DNA from: Pelodera strongyloides
Taxonomy: Eukaryota > Nematoda > Chromadorea > Rhabditida > Rhabditidae
NCBI GenBank assembly: GCA_036852015.1
Contig: JAANDG010000164.1
Coordinates: 124,001-188,000 of the forward strand
Direction of reading: 5' to 3'
DNA length: 64,000 nt
The stretch's first letter is position 1. Each line of letters begins with the position of its first letter. Position numbers and translations under genes: made by a program. The notes below the pieces were generated by a model that saw only the letters and a program-made list of their open reading frames with translations, was not told the DNA's origin and made no database searches. Positions 55,599-64,000 of the stretch are shown piece after piece.

Positions 55599-58500
55599 TT
55601 ACATATATCTATGTGGAATAGGAGCCGAGGATGCCGTGGTCGAGGTGTCCTTGGGTGGTCGTCCACGGCGGAGTTTTTCAGTCTCCTGTAAAGAAGACTC
55701 ATGCTCATGATGTTCGAATACTCAACCAAACTTAGCACGAAAGCAGAAAGCTAATATAAACCACACCTTCAAACAGCGGCTCCAGAGGCCGTATTCACCC
55801 ACACGCAGGGAGCCCTCCCTGGCCTCCCCAGGGAGTTAAAGAGTGCGTAGAGAGCGAGAGAGATGGAGATTCAGAGCGCTCGTGAGCCTAAGGTGGACTC
55901 CCTGTGTGTTGGTGAATACGGCCTCAAGTAAAGCAAAACTCACCTCGCTCGGTGCATCAGTGCCTCGTTTCCGTGGTCTCCCCACCTTGCCTCGTTTGAT
56001 GTCGGCAGCAGGGATCACGTCCTCTTTAACAGGCTCTCCGACCACCTTCTTGCTATCATTATTATCACCTTCTGCATCCTTTTTCGCCACTTCTGACTCA
56101 AATATTCCTGCAAGTTACAGTATCCAAGTACGCACGATAAACTGAGAATATCTTACCGTAAGAAGAACATCCACTGCAAATGCAAACTACATACTACAGT
56201 ACAAAGTACAAACTCCGAATCTTTTGGTATTGATTCCAGATAGGAATCAAATGATATCATTAGCAATTACCTTCGATTCCGTTCGGGGGAAGTAATGGGC
56301 TTATACGGTTTTCCGACGAAGTCAGTTGGATGAATTGCTCAGAAAAAGATGGCGACTTCACGCAGATCGGGGAAACCTAAGAAAATAGCCTAGAGTCAAG
56401 ATACACAAGGATACGGTAGATCTGATTCGCATTCTAAACATTCACGTCGAAATACACAGAACTAACGTCTAAAATATTAACTTCATCTATAAACTACCCA
56501 ACCTTACAACAGTACACAAACTACACAATCGTAATTACAGTAGTCGGACAAAAAAAGGTGAAAAGACCGACTGGATTGGAAGTCTTCGTTGAGGTCCTTC
56601 GCTCCTTTGCATGCAGATCATTGAGCTTCCTAAAAATAGAGGGGAAACGAAATTACACGCAGGATTGCTACGCTATGATCTTTGTTTTCGAGCTCGGCCC
56701 GCGGAAAAACCAGCTAGTTTTTTTTTACTAGTTTCCTACTAGGTTTTTAGTCGGAAAAAGCTCGGAATACGAAAATTTGTCCGTCGGGAAATGCTCGGAA
56801 ACGGACAAACAGACTGCTCCCGAGCTCTGCCCGCCGATTTTCCTCAAAGTTTCCGAGCATTTTCCGAGAATCTTCTCGGAGAAAACTTTCTCGGAAAAAG
56901 CTCGGGATTCATTAAAGGGTCAGGCCCATTTCAGGTAGCACCTATTTTATGTAAATCTATCTGATTCTCCGTATCAAATATGGTAGGGTGCAATTTTTTT
57001 CCAAACTTCAGGCACAACATTCACGCAGTTACCAGCAATTTACCATGTCCAGTCATACACAACAATCTTTGGCCAATATGCTATGTTGGGCGTTGCAATT
57101 GCGTTATTGGCCAATCAGCGTGAATGGGCGTGACAACTGCGATTGATTGTTGTGTATGACTGGTCATGGTAAAATGCTGAAAACTGCGTGAATGCTGCGA
57201 CTGAAAATTGGAAAAAAATTCAGCCTATTATATTTGAAACGGAGAATCCGATGAAGTCATCAACAATAGGGGTTATCTGAAATGGACCCTTTAACGGAGC
57301 GTACTGTAGGATTACTAATTGGTGATAATCAACTAATTAGTTAACAAGTTAAAGCGCTTAAAGCTTACCGACTGTCCTCATTTTCCTTTTCCGATCGTGG
57401 ATCTTTCTCAAAATATAATGCTTCCATTTTCTCAAACCATCCACTTGCCTTCATGTCCACTGGACACTGACCATCTTCCGGAGCACCTGACAAAATACGA
57501 CGAATTGAAATTATTATCAAGAAAATAATACAGAAAAGATCAAGCCATTATTTAACAGGAATACTTTACTATTAGAATGACCTGTTTACACGTGTAACAA
57601 TGAATAATAACAATGAATAACAAAAAATGATAATATTATTAGGCAGATCGACCAAAGGTATACAGTAATCGTTACATGATTCGACAGCCAGCGAACATTA
57701 TAGACACAAGACATGTATAGGCTTCACTTACCAAAAAGTGTTCGAAATTTGGCGACGTGCCAAAATTGGGCAGCACAATGCTTAATTTCTTTCTGTCCAG
57801 GCCAATTGCACTCAATTGCCGACCATTTTCGACTCAACAGCCTACTCTGCAAAAACATCAACTATACGCCAATTGTAAGTTTAGAACGGTGAAATAACTA
57901 CAAATAAAACAACGTTAGTCAAACTAAATTACGAATTAGGATGAATAAAGAAAGATAAAAAAAAAAGCGTACCGCCAAGTGGGTATCACCGGCCATTAGA
58001 AACTGGAGCATATCTAGAAAATGACTATTATACACCAAAAGATACAACCTCACAATTCAAGAGTTGTATTGTTGCATAAGAAGACTTTAGAACTGAGTTG
58101 GCATGATAATTGTCACAAAAACTATGAGCACATAATTATCTGAGGTGGTCGATTCAGTAAATCGCTAATTTTAAGGAAAACTACGGTATAGAGACATGCC
58201 AGTACGAAAGTGAAGAATTGTAAGGGCGCGTTCGGGATTGATTTTCCGGAAGGAAACCATGCAAATTCATCGTTCGGGATGGACTTTTTGGAAACGTTCC
58301 AATGCTTGGAGAAAACAAAAAAAAATACAGTATGAATTAGCATGAAAAAGTACAAATTAGCATGGTTTGCAGTTTGCATGCTAATTCATACTGTATTTTT
58401 TGTTTTCTCCAAGCATTGGAACGTTTCCCGAACGATGAATTTGCATGGTTTCCTTTCGGAAAATCAATCCCGAACGCGCACGATAGCTATGAAATGATCC

Positions 58501-61500
58501 AATGACAAACCGAAAACATGTGGTATCCTAGCCACAGAAGTGTAGACATCGTGAACGGTAGCATCCTTGTATTTCAGAAGGCAGGCCAGGATTGGAATAA
58601 CAACACACATCCGAGGAGGGCAGTAAGGTCTGCAAAATTAGCATACAACATACAACGGCCTAAAAGTCTCCATACTGCTTGCCGCGAAAAAAAAGAGATA
58701 ATAGCTGTGTTCACATCCCCGAATGCCGGGAGCATGCTCCCAGCGGGAGGTGAGTGAGAATCGAAAGAGTTCACTTCACGCGAATCAATGAGACGAGCCA
58801 AATTCTCCCAACCGAGAGCCTCTGTTCATGTTCCAATTGTATAAGGCTGCCGAGACTACACGCTACAAGGAATGAAAAATAACAATTGTGCAAACCTGAT
58901 AGTAGAGTACATTTGTACGAAAAACATCAAGAAACTGTCATCAAATGGAGAGGGCACAATGTCACAGATTGCATCCAATTCTGGGCAAATTCCAACTAAA
59001 AACACATTAGAATCGCAAGTGAAACAGATATGTTTAGTATTTAAGCGAAATACCAGCCGGTTTTTGAAACGCATCTCAAATATCTGCATCATAAGAAAGC
59101 AGGAGCAGGTACTTCGCTTTAAATGCATTGGGACGCATTCTACGCAAACATACAGTCTGAGGTTATAACGGCATCAAACAACCATGCGCTGATTCCCTTT
59201 AAAACTGAAACTCAACTGATCCTAAATTCACGAAAACAAAACTCACTAAAGTCAGGCCGATATTTGAATCGGTAAACTCGCATTTTCAAGCGAACATCTT
59301 TTCCCAAAACCTTCACAGAAAGGGGCATGTAATGTTCTCCACTGAAATAATTTTAAACCAAATGAACGAAAATGACCATTCAAATATAACGAAGAAATGA
59401 TACGTGCTGTGACAACAAACTGAAGTACATAACTGAACTTGCCGTTCTCATAAAAGGAACATACCTTGAGTAGCACAACTTATGATACGTAATGCAAGCT
59501 GAGGGAGCGGACCCAAGATCGCTGAATAATTTGCAGTACAATGCGTTTGTGCGCTCCTTATACGGTCCCTAAAAGGGTTGGAGATAAAGTGTGACGACAC
59601 CAAAACGCTATGCACAGAACCAGAACACAATAGCACGTAGACCGTACGTTTTCCAACATTGTCTGGTCTGATCTATTTTATCTACATTTAGTCATAGACC
59701 GTTCACCATGAAATATTGATCAAAAGTGAAAAAGAAGTAAACATGATTAATACTGACCGGAATACAACAAATTCCATTTTGAATTTCCCGAACAATCACT
59801 TGAGCGAGATTGCATGCATTGACGAAATCTTCTTCCTGGAAACAAAGAGCACTCTAGTTATAACTGTCACCCTATACATCTTATCTATGATACCACACCA
59901 TACCTTTCTGTGCACAAAAAAACACAATTATACGGTCAGAATCACGCAATACACAGTACAACAAAGTCTTGTGTAAAGTGTGAAGCATAAAGTACAGTGT
60001 GAGTGTACAACATTATACAATACAACACAGTATCTAAATAATTCCCAATGATTACCCCACCTCTTCAAGTTCTTCAATATTCTGCAGTAGTTTCCTATGT
60101 TCTTCTCTTAAATCCGGTGCGTATGGAGTACAGGGAGGCAAATTGCGGGTGAACACACGGTTTTGTTCAACACCTAAACAAAGAACATGAACATGAGTGA
60201 GAGACGTGAGAGTGCGTGTTGACTGCATACGGTAGGTAGGAACCGCAGTCGGATGAGTCTGCAGTCGGAACCAATAATTCCTAATACAATAACGATCAAA
60301 TAAGCACGCAAAGTTAAATAATAGCCTACCCTTATCGGCAAAGCCATCCAGCTGTTGTGGGCCACTTTCAATGGAATTCTCCTAAACATAATCGATCGAG
60401 GCAAAAACAACAGATTCGAAGGAGGGAGTTGGAAACTACATAGTTACTTGAGACGTAAATAAACACGACTATCTTCCTATTTACATACATGATGAACAGA
60501 AGGGACTGAATCTCTTAATAATACCTAAAAAGATACACCAAAATAACAGGATTGAAATAGAATATTCGCAGCAATTTATGATCACAATTAGTAAAGACAC
60601 TACTACAACGTACACGTGAAAGTTATGCACATACCTTAGAATTTACAGTATCTTGGCCTTGTTCCAAAGGCTCCACATCTAAAATTAAAAACATATAATT
60701 ATTGTTGTGAATACCGAAAAAAATATATTATTACACAACTTAGTGCCAGAGAGGGTGGTGTTGTGTTGTATAGCAAAAACAAATTCTACTACGCTACCAG
60801 AATAAAAACAAAATCTTTCACGTCACAGAGCGTGCTCTTTATTCAAGGGTGTTTTAATGCAACGTTTCGAAGCTTAATTTTTTGGGAAGCTACATAGAAA
60901 GATGCAAGACTACTAGAAAGGTTATCTATGTTGTTTATTGAGTTACTGTTTACATTAAAACCAATACTTAAAAACCAACGATTTGGAGGAATCACAGGAG
61001 TAGGTTCAAGTTTTTCGGAAGGAATCACAGGACGAGGTTCAAGAGATTCTGCAGGCTGGTTCGTCGGCTCTTGAATGACTTGGAAACACTGAATGAAGTC
61101 ATTTGATAAAAGTGAAGAATCTTCCAGCTTAAATTAATTCCAAAAGATACTGACACAAATGAGATCAAAACGAAACCCACGTTTTCTGGATTGAAATCGG
61201 TAAAGAAATCCGAGAGAATGTCGAGATTCGGGTTCGGATCCTAAACGAGCAATAAATGGAAATAATTGTCTTCTATTGGACGAGCCACTATCTCTCAGAC
61301 AAAACAATTCACACTTTCCCAATACAAAGTTGGAAGGCAAGCATAGTCCACTCCGCTAATTCTTACTTATATATCACTGTGGAATATATAAATACTTTAT
61401 TCACACATAAAAACATGCAAAAAAAGTGCTCGGAAGAGCACAGTAAAATCCCGAATTCACAATGAAATATCAAAAAACATCCAAAAAAAACAGACAATGC

Positions 61501-64000
61501 TCTCATGAAGAAGTTAAAAGACAGGGAGTACCACGAAATAACTACCTGAGAACTTTTCAAAGACAATTCATTCCTGTTATGATCCCTTGAGCTATCATTG
61601 TTGGTGCAAACGAGGTCGATCAATTCCTGTAATAAAACCCTATTATTGTGAAGAGTCATATAATAAATGAAACTACTCGTAGAGGTATTGCTTGTTGAAT
61701 GTGACCTTCCCGGGAGTAACTACACTTGATCATAAAAACTCACAAATAGTGTAGAAGCCACTGCGATATCTTGCTCATCACTGAATGTATTCGTACGGAA
61801 AACCGACATCAAATAACACCTCTGAAAATAAAAATAAAAGTACGTGCTTAGTAAAACGTAATCATGTGACACACGGTTTCAAAACAATAAAAGTCAAAAT
61901 ATACAAATTGTCAGGGCGCAGGCCGAGACTCCGCCCATTCCTATCATACGGTAGTTCGCACAAAAACTTGCAGCTACCTGAGCTACCGTACCCAGGAAAC
62001 TTTTTCCGAGTTGAACACTTCGTTGAATTGCATATTTGTATAGAAAAAACTATCCAATTACAATGAAACATACTAACAATCAAAAAAGAATTTTTTTGAG
62101 TTCCTGGGGCTGGGAGAGGAACTAGCAAACAAGTTTCAACATTCAGGATAACCATATGAATCTACATCTACTTCATACACACACTAACTCTAACCTGTTT
62201 CAACTAAAAACTCTCAGTTTGCCTTAAAACACGAATTTACACTCAAAATCATCATGGTACAATTTGCGGAGCTCATCCAGTACGTCACATTTACACTTCT
62301 GATTATAAAAGCTTTATTCATCGTACATGGTAAACTGACATCGACGACTTACATAAAATACATGCATTTCTCACAAACCACTCGGGATAAGATCAATTTG
62401 AGATCCAAAATCTAATCAGAGGTACTAATCAATACAGTGACAAGCAATCACTAAAATCTTCATAGGTATACTGTATAAACTGTGAGTGGAATACAAGTCA
62501 CATAAAAATACAAGACACAGAAAAAGCAAATCGATTGTTAATCATAAAGTGATGTGCGAAATTGTACAGGACACAAGTTACAAGTTTCATAGATACTCGT
62601 TAGATAAAAGCTATTTCAGAAAATTGTTTCATTTAATTTTAATCACTATCGCCCGTGCTGAACAGGTCAGGCCTCGAAGTGAACAGGTTCATCGTATCCT
62701 TTATGGATTTCTGAAAGAACGCACATGAAATGTATTTTCTTTAAAGCAAAATATGGCCGGTTTTTGAAACGCATCGTGGACAACTGAATTCTTATATATT
62801 TATGCAAATTTGGCTCGATTTTTTATTCTGATTTATGTTCATTTGCATAAGCTGCAAAAGATTTAAGATAGCTGGTCTACTAGATGTGTTTCAAAAACCG
62901 GCCGGTATTCCGCTTTAATGCGACTTCAGCAGGTTTCACAGTACTTCACCTTCATCTACCATAACGAATATCGCCAGAGCAAACACTTTAACCTTATCCG
63001 CATCTTACGGTTCCCCCAGAAACAGCTGTGTTGACCTTCCCATAAATACCTGTCGTCCCTATAATGTCTTATTTAATTCACCGCACCTGATTTTCGTCCT
63101 CTTCTCCAGAACTCTCAAAATGTGCTCCTCTTCTTTTTACAGTAGTGGCCGCACCGCGCTGCGAACGCGTAACTCTTCGCTCTGAATAGACATTAATTTT
63201 TTTAAATTATGTTGCTTCTGCGGCTAGAGATGCAAGCCCAGGCAAGTATTTGTATGTAAAGATACTGATTTGCATATAGAAACGGTAATACTTCCTTCAA
63301 GAACAAAACAACATACTTTTTGCGGATTCGACGATTCGACCCTTTTCAAAGTAGAAAGGTTTCCAACATGTGTAGGCCATGTCAAACGCCATGACAAACA
63401 AAGGCCATGACAAGTGTAGAATCTGTAGCATACGATACTAAACCTACTTGGTTCATCCGGAATATCAATTATCGTATTCTTGGCCAATTCTTCCAGTTCC
63501 TGTTGGGTTTCCCTTTTCACACGGAACGCTTTCGCTCGTTCAATCGTAAACGGCGCTGAAAGTGAACAGAATATCAGAAGCGATTTCAACCAATACTTTC
63601 GTGAAATTTTATATTTCAGGCCAGCGGACCTTTGTTATACACTAAAAGCTCCTTGTACTGTTATACTATACTAAAAGTTATACTATACTAAATACTAAAT
63701 GTTATACTGTTATACTAAAAGCTAAATGCAATGAACGTCTGTAAACAGCGGGATCCCATGTCGATAGCGACAAACGCTAATTAGTTAGAACCACTGTGTT
63801 ACATAAAAACATTATACAAGGCGGTAGGAAAACACAAAATGAAAATGTGAAATAAAACAGAAACCCACCTTCCATCCCCTTGTCCCCGAGTGCCTTCTCC
63901 AGAATCTTAATTCTCTTCTTATCATCTTCCACTCCGGAGAACAACTGTTTGTAGTTGAATCGAAGTGCAGCGGCGATAACAACTCTCTTCAGTTTAGCCA
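55599..64000 (-). CDS. AT-hook chromatin-type protein, 5' end at window edge
   Basis: Exons, 5' to 3': 63869-64000, 63448-63555, 63087-63181, 62233-62298, 61744-61821, 61546-61626, 61181-61240, 60968-61088, 60635-60678, 60330-60381, 60061-60173, 59758-59835, 59465-59568, 59247-59341, 57973-58013, 57732-57846, 57369-57486, 56572-56629, 56271-56376, 55944-56107, 55599-55685. The visible first bases read TG GCT AAA; one more A outside the window would make ATG and a protein of 638 residues. Two AT-hooks lie near the C-terminus (KVGRPRKRG about 596-604, RRGRPPK about 616-622). Other visible parts: a basic patch (KRRVTRSQRG), a short repeat of EPxPVIP, a Cys-rich helix (KCKCDVLDELRKLY) and a middle domain with LYCKLFSDLG, KVLGKDVRLKMRVYRF and KWSAIECNWPGQKEIKHCA. 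AT-hooks bind the minor groove of AT-rich DNA, so a chromatin role is likely; I do not recognise the middle domain. Exon 4 uses a weak donor. Confidence 0.85.
55785..55924. repeat. snap-back repeat related to family A
   Basis: Ends GAGGCCGTATTCACCCACAC and its near-inverse (GGTGAATACGGCCTC), with GGGAGCCCTCCCTGG near the left arm. In the last intron of the AT-hook gene. Confidence 0.75.
56690..56908. repeat. imperfect inverted repeat rich in CTCGGAAA
   Basis: Multiple copies of CTCGGAAA/TTTCCGAG in both orientations, bounded by GAGCTCGGCCCGCGG and AAAGCTCGGG, directly next to element J in an AT-hook gene intron. Confidence 0.6.
56912..57294. repeat. palindromic element J, TTAA-flanked
   Basis: Begins TTAAAGGGTCAGGCCCATTTC and ends GAAATGGACCCTTTAA; arms match inverted (GATTCTCCGT, ACGCAGTT, ACCATGTCCAGTCATACACAAC). 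It occupies much of the intron between AT-hook gene exons 17 and 18. Confidence 0.8.
58224..58479. repeat. inverted-repeat element family F (copy 2)
   Basis: Near-perfect palindrome with ends GCGCGTTCGGGATTGATTTT and its inverse; shares AAGCATTGGAACGTTTCC and AGCATG motifs with 39261-39453. In the 1.2-kb intron between exons 14 and 15 of the AT-hook gene. Confidence 0.85.
59041..59122. repeat. internally deleted MITE family B
   Basis: TTAAGCGAAATACCAGCC at the left and GGTACTTCGCTTTAA at the right, only 82 bases apart: both ends retained, most of the interior lost. In the same intron as element F copy 2. Confidence 0.8.
62741..62918. repeat. MITE family B
   Basis: TTAAAGCAAAATATGGCCGG at the left and CCGGCCGGTATTCCGCTTTAA at the right, TTAA at both edges, in the AT-hook gene intron between exons 3 and 4. 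Confidence 0.85.

Overview
The window is nuclear DNA of a nematode, most likely a Caenorhabditis-type rhabditid. The evidence is: interstitial arrays of the nematode telomere unit TTAGGC (26473-26546, and inverted at 16598-16626); many introns ending in TTTCAG or TTTTAG; splice-acceptor-like sites just before several start codons, as expected for spliced-leader trans-splicing; worm-type gene families; and an AT-rich background crowded with short inverted-repeat transposons. No bacterial, organellar or viral genes were seen. Gene models below were built by hand from splice sites, with reading phase carried across every junction.

Layout. 1-4600: one tentative short + strand gene (128-3243) among repeats. 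4600-9127: a 61-bp satellite array of about 74 units. 9469-13675 (-): a TTBK/CK1-type kinase whose fifth coding exon carries an in-frame 37-residue glycine tract. 15013-25471 (-): a complete 13-exon, 446-aa rhodopsin-type GPCR. 25472-36819: 11 kb without a recognised gene, holding a 2.8-kb TTAA-flanked terminal-inverted-repeat element (28677-31512) and telomere-like arrays. 36820-40778 (-): a complete 10-exon medium-chain acyl-CoA dehydrogenase with a tRNA-derived SINE in an intron. 41847-42379 (+): a two-exon 127-aa gene of unknown function. 44693-48911 (-, possibly starting at or beyond 49603): a Pro/Gln-rich protein. 50455-55027 (+): a 15-exon, 682-aa C2H2 zinc-finger protein. 55599 to the window edge (-): a 21-exon AT-hook protein whose start codon probably straddles the right border.

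The genes do not form one pathway. The last three look nuclear (low-complexity Pro/Gln-rich, zinc finger, AT-hook), the GPCR is a membrane receptor, and the dehydrogenase is mitochondrial fatty-acid oxidation.

The strongest window-wide signal is repeat biology. Several otherwise different palindromic elements share TTAAAG.../...CTTTAA ends flanked by TTAA, sit in introns or between genes, and in two places abut so that they share a single TTAA. The most striking coding oddity is the glycine tract in the kinase.
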